NCBI RefSeq assembly: GCF_020215705.1
Contig: NZ_JAIWNB010000006.1
Location: forward strand, 1-64,000
Direction: 5' to 3'
Length of the DNA: 64,000 nt
DNA from: Nonomuraea aurantiaca
GTDB taxonomy: Bacteria > Actinomycetota > Actinomycetes > Streptosporangiales > Streptosporangiaceae
Part shown: positions 35,531 to 43,947 of the stretch, piece by piece
Layout of the letters: each line of letters begins with the position of its first letter
How positions within the stretch are numbered: position 1 is the stretch's first letter
Program-made: the position numbers and the translations under genes
Notes under the pieces: model-generated
Told to the model about the DNA's origin: nothing
Seen by the model: the letters and a program-made list of their open reading frames with translations, nothing else
The model's database searches: none

Positions 35531-35560
35531 CAGGTCGATCAGTCGCAGGTCGATCAGTCG
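35531..35560. repeat. 15-bp direct repeat between convergent genes
   Basis: CAGGTCGATCAGTCG occurs twice head to tail (35531-35545 and 35546-35560), running from the phosphatase 3' side into the last codons of the metallophosphoesterase. Confidence 0.7.
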
Positions 35561-36288
35561 CAGTCGTCGAGGCAGTAGACCCCGTACGCCCGGCCGAGCA
35601 CTGGCAGGGCCACGTTGCGCACCCTGATCCCGCCCGGCGTCATGCCCTTCTCTGTGCCCTTGTGCGCGTGCCCGTGCACGAAGAGGTCCGCCCCGGCGGT
35701 GTCGACCGCCTCGGCCAGCAGGTAGCTGCCGAGAAACGGGTAGATCTCGGGCGGCTCGCCCTCCAGCGTCTCCTTGATCGGCGAGTAGTGGGACAGGACC
35801 AGGCGATGATCGGCCTGAACCTCCTTCAGCGCCACCTTCCACGCCTCGGCGATGTGCCGGGTGTGCGCCACGAAGTTCTTGATCTCCCGCTCGCCGAACT
35901 CGCTCGCGCTCTTGCCCGCGAACCCGCCGCCGAAGCCCTTGCCGCCGACCACGCCCAGCTTCGTCTCGCCGCACTGGAGCACGGCGCCGTCGTCGTCGAG
36001 CACCGTCACCCCGGCGTCGCGGAGCTCCGAAGCGATCTCGTACTGCTGGTCGGAGTGGTAGTCATGGTTGCCGAGCACGGCAACGACGGTGACGGGCAGG
36101 TCGCGGAACTCGTCGGCGACCACCCGGCCCTCCTCCAGCGTGCCGTGGCGGGTCAGGTCGCCCGCCAGCATCAGCACATCGGCGCGCTCCTCGATGCCCT
36201 CCAGATGTTTCCGGTAGTGGCCCCGACTGTCCTCGCCCAGGTGAACGTCCCCCACGGCCGCTATACGCAGGTCAGTCAAGGTGCTCAT
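35554..36288 (-). CDS. Calcineurin-like metallophosphoesterase
   Basis: This is a 244-residue metallophosphoesterase with the complete motif set: VGDVHLG (D-x-H), LAGDLTRHG (G-D), VLGNHDYH (G-N-H-D), VLSHYSP and FVHGHAHKG (G-H-x-H). It is cytoplasmic, with no signal peptide. The ATG at 36288 has GGAGAGG upstream. It lies inside the last codons of the BON gene (17-base overlap), so the two are co-transcribed. The substrate (phosphodiester, nucleotide or phosphoprotein) is open. The C-terminus ends in a short acidic LDDCD tail created next to the direct repeat. Confidence 0.88.
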   Translation of the reverse strand: MSTLTDLRIAAVGDVHLGEDSRGHYRKHLEGIEERADVLMLAGDLTRHGTLEEGRVVADEFRDLPVTVVAVLGNHDYHSDQQYEIASELRDAGVTVLDDDGAVLQCGETKLGVVGGKGFGGGFAGKSASEFGEREIKNFVAHTRHIAEAWKVALKEVQADHRLVLSHYSPIKETLEGEPPEIYPFLGSYLLAEAVDTAGADLFVHGHAHKGTEKGMTPGGIRVRNVALPVLGRAYGVYCLDDCD

Positions 36289-36520
36289 CCTCTCCGGGCT
36301 CGACGATGTCGACGATCTTGATCTCGTTGTGCAGGTGGAGGGCCGGCGCCGTCTCGTGGGCCACCGCCCCGAGCCGCTCGCGCTGTTCGGCGCCGTCCAC
36401 CTGGCCGCGCAGGAACAGCTGATCGCCTCTGATGTCGACCCGGATGCCGAGCTCGTGCGTGCGCGCATCCTCGGCCAGCGCCCGCTGGACCCTGGCCGCG
36501 ACGTACTGCGGAGCTTCCAT
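36272..36520 (-). CDS. BON domain protein
   Basis: This is an 82-residue single BON domain: YVAARVQRALAEDARTHELGIRVDIRGDQLFLRGQVDGAEQRERLGAVAHETAPALHLHNEIKIV. BON modules bind membranes or phospholipids and are common in stress proteins of the OsmY type. This one has no signal peptide, so it is cytoplasmic. The ATG at 36520 has an excellent site (AAGGAGGAAG). A near-match to a SigB promoter lies upstream (36549-36573). It overlaps the downstream phosphoesterase by 17 bases. Confidence 0.87.
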   Translation of the reverse strand: MEAPQYVAARVQRALAEDARTHELGIRVDIRGDQLFLRGQVDGAEQRERLGAVAHETAPALHLHNEIKIVDIVEPGEDEHLD

Positions 36521-36548
36521 CGCAACTTCCTCCTTCTCCAGACGCCGC

Positions 36549-36573
36549 ATGCCCAAAGGGAAACCGCTCAAAC
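36549..36573 (-). promoter_or_regulatory. SigB-like promoter of BON/phosphoesterase operon
   Basis: On the minus strand GTTT (36573-36570), 15 bases, then GGGCAT (36554-36549) departs from GGGTAT by one base. It lies within the 3' tail of the topoisomerase gene, about 30 bases before the BON ATG. Confidence 0.45.
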
Positions 36574-37560
36574 GGCGCGTACCAGGCCGATGACCGCCCG
36601 TTCCACCGGGCCACGCGTGGCCAGTTGGCCGAAGCCGGCGTCGGCGCCGAGCTCGGTCAGCGCCCCCGCGATCGTCTTTCCCCGCTCGTACGCCTCGACC
36701 ACCCGCGGGTCGACGTAGGACTCGCGAGCGACCGTGGGGGTGTTGCCGAGATACTCGGACACCTCCTTCATGACCCGCGCGACCGCCCGCTTGCCGGTCC
36801 CGGCGTGGACGGAGACCGCCAGCCCCACGGCCGCCAGCACGGTCGCGTGCCAGGTGCGGAAGTCCTTCGCGGTCACCTCGTAGCCGATCGTCTCGCGCAG
36901 GTAGTCGTTGATGTCCTCGCTGCGCACGTCGGCCCAGCCGCCGTTGTGCCGGTAACGCAGCAGCTCGCCCTCGGCCCTGAGCCTCTTGAGCGACCTGATC
37001 ACCGCGCACGCCCCGGGGTCGGCCACCTCGATCTCGCGGGAGATGTCGCGCTTGGCGGGGTACGAGCAGGTGATCACGCCCTTGCCGCACGACACGTGCT
37101 CCATCTTGAGCGTCGCCAGGCCGTACGAGTCGTAGCTTTCCCCGCCGACCCGGAAGAAGCCCACGTCGAGCAGCCGCGCGGCGGCGGCGAGCACCCGCTC
37201 CTTGGTCAGCCCGCGCCCGGAGAGCTGCTCCTCGACGGTCTCGCGGAAGGCGGGCAGCCGCTCGGCCAGTTCCAGCACCCGGTCGAACTTCTCCCGGTCC
37301 TGCTGCTCGCGCCAGACGTCGTGGTAGCGGTACTGCCGGCGCCCGGCGGCGTCGGTGCCGGCCGCCTGGAGGTGCCCGTCCGGCGAGGCGCAGATCCACA
37401 CGTCGGTCCAGGCCGGCGGGATGGCCAGCGCCCTGATCCGGCTCAGCGTCCCGGCGTCGCGCACCACGCCGCCGTCGGGCGTGTGGTAGCTGAATCCGCG
37501 ACCGCGCCGGCGGCGCGCGATCCCCGGCTCGTTCTGGTCACTCGGCCGCAGTTCAGGCAC
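36568..37560 (-). CDS. DNA topoisomerase IB
   Basis: This is a 330-residue type IB topoisomerase (poxvirus/bacterial TopIB group) that relaxes supercoils through a 3'-phosphotyrosine. Landmarks are RGRGFSYHTPDGGVVRD, the DNA-binding IPPAWTDVWICASPDGHLQAAGTDAAGRRQYRYH, the active-site Arg/Lys region LATLKMEHV and RYRHNGGW, the second Arg in DFRTWHATV, and the catalytic Tyr in ARESYVDPRVVEAY. The GTG at 37560 is the sensible start; the frame runs much further upstream through the divergent gene. A SigB-like promoter lies 12-36 bases upstream. Bacterial TopIB genes are sporadic and stress-linked. Confidence 0.93.
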   Translation of the reverse strand: MPELRPSDQNEPGIARRRRGRGFSYHTPDGGVVRDAGTLSRIRALAIPPAWTDVWICASPDGHLQAAGTDAAGRRQYRYHDVWREQQDREKFDRVLELAERLPAFRETVEEQLSGRGLTKERVLAAAARLLDVGFFRVGGESYDSYGLATLKMEHVSCGKGVITCSYPAKRDISREIEVADPGACAVIRSLKRLRAEGELLRYRHNGGWADVRSEDINDYLRETIGYEVTAKDFRTWHATVLAAVGLAVSVHAGTGKRAVARVMKEVSEYLGNTPTVARESYVDPRVVEAYERGKTIAGALTELGADAGFGQLATRGPVERAVIGLVRAV

Positions 37561-37571
37561 GACAGCGCGGC

Positions 37572-37595
37572 TACCCGCGACGTTAAGCGGCAAAC
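37572..37595 (-). promoter_or_regulatory. SigB-type promoter of topoisomerase IB
   Basis: On the minus strand GTTT (37595-37592), 15 bases, then GGGTA (37576-37572) fits the SigB-family consensus and points at the GTG at 37560. The transcript would be nearly leaderless. Confidence 0.6.
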
Positions 37596-37615
37596 GGCGG
37601 GGGCAGGTGGGCCAT

Positions 37616-37873
37616 ATGCCTGAGAACAACGGTTGGGAAGAGAGCCGGGATGAGCGATCCCACGCGATGGTCCCCGCGACACCGCGCGATGTGGCGCACA
37701 TCAGGGTGGGCTCCTTCATCTTGGTGTTCCTGTTCGCGTTCGCCGTACTCGGCGTCATCGCCAGGGCCCCCGTGATGACCGGCATCGCGGTCGTGGCGGC
37801 GATCGCCACGGTCATTGACATGGTGCTGGCCGTCCGGCGGCAGCACCGCGGTAGATCAGGAGAGGCGGGTTGA
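37616..37873 (+). CDS. Small membrane protein, unknown
   Basis: This 85-residue protein, from the ATG at 37616 (an in-frame ATG at 37607 is also possible), has a charged N-terminus (PENNGWEESRDERSHAM). Two membrane helices follow, VGSFILVFLFAFAVLGVIA and MTGIAVVAAIATVIDMVLAV, then a basic tail. I do not recognise the family beyond its resemblance to small DUF-type actinobacterial membrane proteins. It is divergent from topoisomerase IB and lies five bases upstream of the SDR gene, so the two are probably co-transcribed. Confidence 0.7.
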   Translation: MPENNGWEESRDERSHAMVPATPRDVAHIRVGSFILVFLFAFAVLGVIARAPVMTGIAVVAAIATVIDMVLAVRRQHRGRSGEAG

Positions 37874-37878
37874 CCTTC

Positions 37879-38934
37879 ATGGCGCCACAGAGTGCCGAGA
37901 ATCTCACGACAAAGACGGATATCACGGACGACCTGCGGGGACGCGTGGTCGTGGTGACGGGCGCGAGCGGCGGCGTGGGCCGCGCGGTGGTGCGCGAGCT
38001 GGGCGCGAAGGGCGCCAAGGTGGCGCTGATCGCCCGCGGGACGACCGGCCTGGGCGCCGCCGCCGTGGACGTCGCCGCCGCCGGCGGGAGCGGGCAGGTC
38101 TATGAGGCGGACGTGGCCGAGTACGACCAGGTACGCCAGGCGGCCGAGCGCATCGAGGCGGAGATCGGCCCGATCGACGTGTGGATCAACGTGGCGTTCT
38201 CCTCGGTGTTCGCCAGGTTCTCCGACATCTCCCCGGAGGAGTTCGAGCGGACGACCAGGGTCACCTACCTCGGCTACGTCTGGGGCACCCGGGTGGCCCT
38301 TGAGCTGATGCGGCCCCGCAACAGGGGCGTCATCGTCCAGACCGGCTCGGCCCTGTCCTATCGGGGGATCCCGCTGCAGTCGGCGTACTGCGGGGCCAAG
38401 CACGCGGTCAAGGGCTTCACCGAGTCGGTGCGGGTCGAGCTCCTGGCCGCCCGCAGCAACGTCAAGATCACCATGGTGCAGCTGCCGGCGGTCAACACGC
38501 CCCAGTTCGACTGGGTGCTCAGCAAGCTGCGCCGCCACCCGCAGCCGGTGCCGCCGATCTACCAGCCCGAGGTCGCGGCCCGCGGCATCGTGTACGCCGC
38601 CGAGCACCCGGAGCGCAAGGAGTACTGGGTCGGCGCCACGACAGCGGCCACCCTGGTCGCGCAGCGGATCGCCCCCGCGCTGGTGGACCGCTACCTGGCG
38701 CGGACCGGCGTGGACTCCCAGCAGACGGACGAGAAGCCGCGCAGCGATGCGGCCAACCTCTGGGAACCCATGGACGACGACCGCGACTACGGCGCGCACG
38801 GCAGCTTCGACAAGCGCTCGCACGCCCGCAGCCCGCAGCTCTGGCTGTCGCAGCACCGGCGCGCGGTGCTCCTCACGCTGGCCGCCGCCGCGACGGCGAC
38901 CGGTCTCGCGGCCCTCGGCCGGGCCAGAAGCTGA
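37879..38934 (+). CDS. SDR family oxidoreductase with C-terminal anchor
   Basis: This is a 351-residue short-chain dehydrogenase. The cofactor motif is VTGASGGVGRAVV (T-G-x3-G-x-G), the SDR active-site Ser is in QTGSALSYRG, and Y-x3-K is YCGAKHAVKGF. A ~60-residue C-terminal extension ends in one membrane helix, AVLLTLAAAATATGLAALG, as in a subgroup of actinobacterial SDRs. The ATG at 37879 is preferred; a TTG at 37870 has a slightly better ribosome site. The N in the usual N-A-G strand is replaced by NVAFSS. The substrate is unknown. Confidence 0.87.
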   Translation: MAPQSAENLTTKTDITDDLRGRVVVVTGASGGVGRAVVRELGAKGAKVALIARGTTGLGAAAVDVAAAGGSGQVYEADVAEYDQVRQAAERIEAEIGPIDVWINVAFSSVFARFSDISPEEFERTTRVTYLGYVWGTRVALELMRPRNRGVIVQTGSALSYRGIPLQSAYCGAKHAVKGFTESVRVELLAARSNVKITMVQLPAVNTPQFDWVLSKLRRHPQPVPPIYQPEVAARGIVYAAEHPERKEYWVGATTAATLVAQRIAPALVDRYLARTGVDSQQTDEKPRSDAANLWEPMDDDRDYGAHGSFDKRSHARSPQLWLSQHRRAVLLTLAAAATATGLAALGRARS

Positions 38935-38953
38935 GGAAGCCTCACGCGGGCCA

Positions 38954-38977
38954 GCGTTAAGCAGGCCAGAAGGGGTA
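38954..38977 (+). promoter_or_regulatory. SigB-like promoter of transketolase gene
   Basis: GCGT (38954-38957), 15 bases, then GGGTA (38973-38977) fits GNNT-N14-16-GGGTA, 31 bases before the transketolase ATG. Confidence 0.45.
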
Positions 38978-39007
38978 GGCGGCGGGGCAACCACGAGGAG
39001 GGACCTG

Positions 39008-40834
39008 ATGCCTGAACGCGATCTGCGATTCCTGTCCGAACTCGCCGCCCAGTTGCGTGTGGACTCCGTACGCGGCTCGGCCGCCGCCGGCTCCGGCCAT
39101 CCGACGTCGTCGATGTCGGCGGCCGACCTGATGGCGGTGTTGTTCGCGTGCCACCTGCGCTATGACTTCCAGAATCCCGGCAATCCCGCCAACGACCATC
39201 TCATCTTCTCCAAGGGTCACGCCTCGCCGCTGCTCTACGCGCTGTACAAGGCCGCGGGCGCGATCACTGACGAGGAGCTGCTGTCGTTCAGGAGGCGCGG
39301 CAGCCGTTTGGAGGGCCATCCGACGCCCAAGCTGCCATGGGTGGACGTCGCCACCGGCTCGCTCGGACAGGGGTTGCCCATCGGGGTGGGGGTGGCGACG
39401 GCCGGGCGGCTGGAGCGCCTGCCGTACCAGGTGTGGGTGCTCTGCGGTGACAGCGAACTGGCCGAAGGGTCCATTTGGGAGGCCGCCGAGCAGGCGGGGG
39501 CTGAAGGGCTGGCGAACCTGACGTTGCTCGTGGACATCAACCGGCTGGGCCAGCGCGGCCCGACCCGGCATGGCTGGGACACCGGCGCGTACGCCCGCAG
39601 GTTCGGGGCGTTCGGCTGGCACACGATCGAGATCGACGGGCACGATCCAGGACAGATCGACTTCGCGCTGAACGACGCCTGCAACACCCGCCGGCGGCCG
39701 ACCGTGATCCTCGCCAAGACGCGCAAGGGCGAGGGCGTCCTGGAGGTGGAGAACCGCGAGGGCGCCCACGGCAAGGCGCTCAAGGACCCGGACAAGGCCA
39801 TCGGCGAGCTGGGCGGCGTGCGGGACGTGCGGGTCGAGGTGCGGCCGCCCGAGCCCACCGGCGAGCCGTTCCGCTTCCACAGCGGGGAGCTGGTGCTGCC
39901 CGCATACAAGACCGGTGACGAGGCCGCCACCAGGGACGGGTTCGGCGCGGCGCTGGTCGCGCTGGGCGCGGCCCGTGGCGAGGTGGTCGTGGTCGACGGC
40001 GAGGTGGCCGACTCGACCAGGACCGAGGACTTCGCCAAGGAGTTCCCCGAGCGCTTCATCGAGTGCTACATCGCCGAGCAGCAGCTGGTCGCGATGGCGA
40101 TCGGCCTGCAGGTGCGCGGCTGGATCCCCTACGCCGCCACCTTCGCGGCCTTCCTGACCAGGGCGTACGACTTCATCAGGATGGCCGGGGTGAGCCACGC
40201 GTCGATCAGGCTGGTCGGCTCGCACTCCGGCGTGTCGATCGGCGAGGACGGCCCCTCGCAGATGGGCCTGGAGGACCTGGCCATGATGCGCGCCGTGTAC
40301 GGCAGCACGGTGCTCTATCCGTGCGACGCCAACCAGGCCGCCGCGCTGACGGCCGCGATGGCCGACATCTCAGGGGTGTCGTACCTGCGGACCACTCGCG
40401 GCGCCCTGCCGGTGATCTACGAGCCGGGCGAGCGCTTCCCCGTGGGCGGCTCGTCCGTGCTGCGGCAGTCGGCGGCGGACCGGGCCACGATCGTGGCGGC
40501 CGGGGTGACCGTGCACGAGGCGCTCGCGGCGGCCGACGAGCTGGGCCGGGACGGGATCCCCGTGGGCGTGATCGACATGTACTCGATCAAGCCGATCGAC
40601 ACGGCCGCGCTGATGGAGGCGGCCACCACCACGGGAACCCTCATCACCGTGGAGGACCACCGGCCGGAGGGCGGGCTGGGCGACGCCGTGCTGGACGCCG
40701 TCAGCGAGCTCGGGCCGCGCGTGGTGAAGCTGGCGGTACGGGAGCTGCCCGGGTCGGCGACGCCGCATGAACAGCTGGCAGACGCCCGCATAGACCGCCA
40801 CGCGATAGCCGAGGCGGTCAAGCGGGTGCTGTGA
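39008..40834 (+). CDS. Transketolase
   Basis: This is a 608-residue thiamine-diphosphate enzyme moving two-carbon units between sugar phosphates. It is shorter than the housekeeping Tkt (~690-700) and resembles the compact transketolase/animal-like group. Landmarks: AAAGSGHPTSSMSAAD, FSKGHASPLLYA, the ThDP motif CGDSELAEGSIWEAAEQAG...LLVDINR, the second half start DGEVADSTRTEDFAKEFPERFIECYIAEQQLVAMAIGL (catalytic Glu), and HSGVSIGEDGPSQMGLEDLAMMRA. The ATG at 39008 has GAGGAGGGA upstream. It is alone, with a SigB-like promoter, so it is probably a stress-induced second copy. That inference cannot be tested without the rest of the genome. Confidence 0.93.
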   Translation: MPERDLRFLSELAAQLRVDSVRGSAAAGSGHPTSSMSAADLMAVLFACHLRYDFQNPGNPANDHLIFSKGHASPLLYALYKAAGAITDEELLSFRRRGSRLEGHPTPKLPWVDVATGSLGQGLPIGVGVATAGRLERLPYQVWVLCGDSELAEGSIWEAAEQAGAEGLANLTLLVDINRLGQRGPTRHGWDTGAYARRFGAFGWHTIEIDGHDPGQIDFALNDACNTRRRPTVILAKTRKGEGVLEVENREGAHGKALKDPDKAIGELGGVRDVRVEVRPPEPTGEPFRFHSGELVLPAYKTGDEAATRDGFGAALVALGAARGEVVVVDGEVADSTRTEDFAKEFPERFIECYIAEQQLVAMAIGLQVRGWIPYAATFAAFLTRAYDFIRMAGVSHASIRLVGSHSGVSIGEDGPSQMGLEDLAMMRAVYGSTVLYPCDANQAAALTAAMADISGVSYLRTTRGALPVIYEPGERFPVGGSSVLRQSAADRATIVAAGVTVHEALAAADELGRDGIPVGVIDMYSIKPIDTAALMEAATTTGTLITVEDHRPEGGLGDAVLDAVSELGPRVVKLAVRELPGSATPHEQLADARIDRHAIAEAVKRVL

Positions 40835-40903
40835 GGGGGTGGTGAGGGTCAGCCGCGGGCCTTGGCGCCGGCCCGCGGGTTGACCTTCAGGTAGCTGGAG
40901 GAC

Positions 40904-41185
40904 TTACAGGGGCGGCTCGTCATAGCGGCGACGCTCCTCGTACACGGTGGTCCGGCGCGCCTCGGGCTGCTCGTAGACGTCGTGACGGACTACCGGCTCG
41001 TCGATGGGGGCCACGGCCCTGCGGGTCACGCTGATCCGGTAGATCCCGAACAGCAGGCCGGCCACACCACCCAGCATGAGGATGACGCCGACCACGTTGA
41101 TGTCGAGTCCGGCAAGATCGAACTCGACGGCCCAGGTGAGAATCGCACCGAGCATGATGAGGATGATGCTTCCGGCTATGGTCAT
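40904..41185 (-). CDS. DUF6458 small membrane protein
   Basis: This is a 93-residue protein with two membrane helices (IAGSIILIMLGAILTWAV and INVVGVILMLGGVAGLLFGIY), joined by EFDLAGLD, and a polar cytoplasmic tail rich in Arg/Glu/Tyr. This is the pattern of DUF6458, common in actinobacteria. There is a strong ribosome site AAGGAGG. A near-match to a SigB promoter lies 29-51 bases upstream. Function unknown. Confidence 0.82.
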   Translation of the reverse strand: MTIAGSIILIMLGAILTWAVEFDLAGLDINVVGVILMLGGVAGLLFGIYRISVTRRAVAPIDEPVVRHDVYEQPEARRTTVYEERRRYDEPPL

Positions 41186-41213
41186 GATTTACCTCCTTGA
41201 CAAGATGAACCTC

Positions 41214-41236
41214 TATCCCCATGTCGAAAAACAAAC
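41214..41236 (-). promoter_or_regulatory. SigB-like promoter of DUF6458 gene
   Basis: On the minus strand GTTT (41236-41233), 13 bases, then GGGATA (41219-41214) is close to GTTT-N-GGGTAT, with one transposed base pair. Confidence 0.4.
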
Positions 41237-41294
41237 CACTGGTCATGGGCAGGTCGAGTTTGCCCCTGCTGAGCAGGCTTGATAGTGAGGGGGG

Positions 41295-41849
41295 ATGTTC
41301 GCTGACAAGCCCACCCTCCAGGGCCACCGAGTGACGCTGCGCCCGGTCGGCCCCGAATACGCCGACGATCTGTTCGAGCTGGTCACCGACCCCGAGGTGC
41401 GGCGGCTGACCGGCTCGCACGGCGAGTTCGACCGGGAGGCCAGCCGCCACTGGTACGCGACGAGGAGCCAGCACGCCGACCGCCTCGACCTGGCGATCAT
41501 CGCGGAAGGCGGCTTCGTGGGCGAGATCGTGCTCAACGAGCTCGACGAGGGCAACCTCGCGTGCAGCATGCGGATCGCGCTCATCGGCGCGCGCGCGTTC
41601 GGCAAGGGCTACGGCACGGAGGCCATCGACCTGCTGCTCGGCCACGCCTTCAGCACGACACCGCTGCACCGGATCGGCCTGGAGGTCTACGCCTTCAACG
41701 ACCGCGCCAGGCACGTCTACAAGAAGGTGGGCTTCGTCGAGGAGGGCGTACAACGTGACGCGCTGCTCTGGGACGGCCAGTGGCACGACGCCATCACCAT
41801 GTCGATACTGCGGACCGAATGGCGGCCAAGATCGGAAAGCCTGACATAA
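41295..41849 (+). CDS. GNAT N-acetyltransferase
   Basis: This is a 184-residue RimJ/RimL-type acetyltransferase: LQGHRVTLRPVGPEYADDLFELVTDPEV, LAIIAEGGFVGEIVLNELDEGNLACSMRIALIGARAFGKGYGTEAIDLLL (Q/R-x-x-G-x-G/A as GKGYGTE) and HRIGLEVYAFNDRARHVYKKVGFVEEGVQRDALLWDGQWHDAITM. All the acetyl-CoA fold parts are present. The ribosome site is GAGGGGGG. It is divergent from the DUF6458 gene. Substrate unknown. Confidence 0.87.
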   Translation: MFADKPTLQGHRVTLRPVGPEYADDLFELVTDPEVRRLTGSHGEFDREASRHWYATRSQHADRLDLAIIAEGGFVGEIVLNELDEGNLACSMRIALIGARAFGKGYGTEAIDLLLGHAFSTTPLHRIGLEVYAFNDRARHVYKKVGFVEEGVQRDALLWDGQWHDAITMSILRTEWRPRSESLT

Positions 41850-41935
41850 TGATCATGACGCACGGGTCCTCCGGGGCGCGCGGGGGACCTGTGACGTCTT
41901 GCAACCAATTCACGATTTCGTGCATCTAAGCAGCA

Positions 41936-43804
41936 GTGACGATGCGCTTGGTGCCCGGTGACCCCGAGAGACTTGGCGGCTACTGGCTGGCCGGGCGGCT
42001 TGGCGCGGGCGGGCGCGGGGTGGTCTACGACGCCTACAACGACGAGGGCCGCCGGTTCGCGATCAAGGTGCCTCGGGGCGAGGTCACCAGGCAGCTCGCC
42101 GAGGCCGTCGGCCTGATCAAGCCGCGCCACCTGGCCCGGGTGGTCGGCGTCGGGCTCGACAGCGAGAGTCCCTACATCGTCAGCGAGTTCGCCGACGGAC
42201 CCGATCTGCGGCAGGCGGTGGCCGTGCACGGGCCGTACGCGGGTGACGAACTGCTCGCGCTCGCGCTCGCCCTGGCGACCGCGCTCAGGACGCTGCACGA
42301 GGCGGGCATCACCCACCGCGACCTGAAGCCCGAGAACGTGCTGCTGGCCCCCGACGGCCCGCGCGTCATCGACTACGGCATGGCGGCCGGCAATCCGGTC
42401 GGCGGACGGCACACCTACCTGGCACCCGAGGTGCTCACCGGGCAGCGGGCCGGCACCGCGGCCGACGTGTTCGCCTGGGGCGCGGTCGTGCTCTACGCGG
42501 CCACCGGCCGCGACCCGTTCCAGGGCGAGAGCCTCGGCGCGATCATGCACCGGCTGCTGACCGTCGATCCGGACCTCGGCGAGCTGCCGCCGCGGCTGCG
42601 CGACCTGGTGGGGCGCGCCCTGGCGAAGAACCCGGCCGACCGCCCCTCCGCCACGGAGCTGCCGGCACGCGGTCCGGCCGAGCTGCGCCCGCCCGGCGGG
42701 CTGAGCGGCCCGCGCTCGCTCGGCGAGGTGGCCGAGGAGGCGTACGCCTCACTCACCCCGGCGCAGCAGGGCGAGCTGCCCGGCCTGCTGCTGCGCCTGC
42801 TGGACGGCGAGGAGGTCAAGGACGACGGCGAGGAGCCGGGGGTGCTGACCCGCCTGGTCGCCGCCGGCCTGCTGGTACGGCTCAGCGTCCGGGTCGAGCC
42901 CATCACGACCGAGGTGGGCAAGCTGGTGGCGATCAGTGACGACCGGGTCGCCCCGGCCAGCGCCGCGCTCTTCCGCGCCTGGCCCCGGCTACGCGACTGG
43001 GCGGCGCACGACGCGGCGAGCCGCCACTCGAGCGGCGCGCCGGCCCGGCGGACGAACGGCTCGGCGGCCCGGCGGGCGACCTCCACTCGCGAGGACGGCT
43101 CGGCGGCCCGGCGGACGGCCTCCGCTCGCGAAGACGGCCCGCCCCTGACCGGCCCCGCCCCGATGTCGGATCTCACCTCGACGGCCGGTCTCACCTCGAC
43201 GGCCGACCTCACCTCGATGTACGTCGTCCACCGCGCCATGCTGACCGACCTGCGGCGGCTCGCCGAGCTGCTGACCGGGCCCGCCGAGCTCGGCGCGGCC
43301 AGGGGCAGGGCGGTGCGCGGCTACGCGGCCGCGCTGCTGACCCAGGTCGGCCACCACCACGCCAACGAGCGCGACCTGCTGTGGCCGGCCATCGAGCGCG
43401 CCGCGGGCCAGTCCGTCGACCTGACCTCCTACGCCACCGGCCGCCAGGCGTTCGGCCCGCTGCTGGCCCGCTGCCGCGCCGCGCTGACCGGTGAGCCGGG
43501 CGCGCTCGGCCGGGAGCTGAGCGAGTTGCTGGAGCCACTTGAGGAGCACCTCGCCGAGGAGGAGTCCGAGCTGTTCCCGATCGTCTTCCGGTTCGTGCCG
43601 TTCGACGCCTATGTACGGGTGGAGCGGCAGGTCGCCAGGCGCGCCACCCTCCGCGAACTGGCCTTCACCACTCCGTGGCTGCTCCGCCACGCCACGCCCG
43701 AGGAGGCCGCGCGCCTGCTCAAGCGGGCGGGCGGGCCGCTGCGCCTGCTGGCGGCCGCCACCGGACCAGGCTACACCCGGCGCGAGCGGCAGATCTTCGG
43801 CTAG
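41936..43804 (+). CDS. Ser/Thr protein kinase - hemerythrin fusion
   Basis: The 622-residue protein starts with an active-looking Hanks-type kinase (about 10-255). It has a glycine loop LGAGGRGVVYDAY, FAIKV lysine, THRDLKPENVLL, DYG in place of DFG, and TYLAPEVL. A helical middle (about 265-345, AALFRAWPRLRDWAA) resembles that of the pseudokinase at 23155. A repetitive linker (about 358-425: SAARR, TSTA.LTSTADLTS) leads to a hemerythrin-like HHE domain (about 428-560: VVHRAMLTDLRRL, GHHHANERDLLWP, LEEHLAEEESELFPIV). One usual iron ligand, the mid-domain His, is not evident. There is no membrane span. An iron/oxygen- or redox-sensing kinase is a reasonable guess. The ATG at 41942 is an alternative start to the GTG at 41936. 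Confidence 0.85.
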   Translation: MTMRLVPGDPERLGGYWLAGRLGAGGRGVVYDAYNDEGRRFAIKVPRGEVTRQLAEAVGLIKPRHLARVVGVGLDSESPYIVSEFADGPDLRQAVAVHGPYAGDELLALALALATALRTLHEAGITHRDLKPENVLLAPDGPRVIDYGMAAGNPVGGRHTYLAPEVLTGQRAGTAADVFAWGAVVLYAATGRDPFQGESLGAIMHRLLTVDPDLGELPPRLRDLVGRALAKNPADRPSATELPARGPAELRPPGGLSGPRSLGEVAEEAYASLTPAQQGELPGLLLRLLDGEEVKDDGEEPGVLTRLVAAGLLVRLSVRVEPITTEVGKLVAISDDRVAPASAALFRAWPRLRDWAAHDAASRHSSGAPARRTNGSAARRATSTREDGSAARRTASAREDGPPLTGPAPMSDLTSTAGLTSTADLTSMYVVHRAMLTDLRRLAELLTGPAELGAARGRAVRGYAAALLTQVGHHHANERDLLWPAIERAAGQSVDLTSYATGRQAFGPLLARCRAALTGEPGALGRELSELLEPLEEHLAEEESELFPIVFRFVPFDAYVRVERQVARRATLRELAFTTPWLLRHATPEEAARLLKRAGGPLRLLAAATGPGYTRRERQIFG

Positions 43805-43947
43805 CCCGTTGCCTACGGGCACCCACGTGAGGCCGCTGCATGACGGGCACCAACATGATGCCGCGCCTGGTCGGCGGGTACCCTGTGGGCGGCCGAACGT
43901 CCGCGGAACGGCGCCGCGCATCTTCGAACAGCTGGGAGCTCGACTCG

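Noticed and set aside
36568..38994. 808-codon minus-strand frame extending topoisomerase IB upstream
   Set aside because: The extra 470 codons run antisense through the small membrane protein and SDR genes and have no homology; topoisomerase starts at the GTG 37560.
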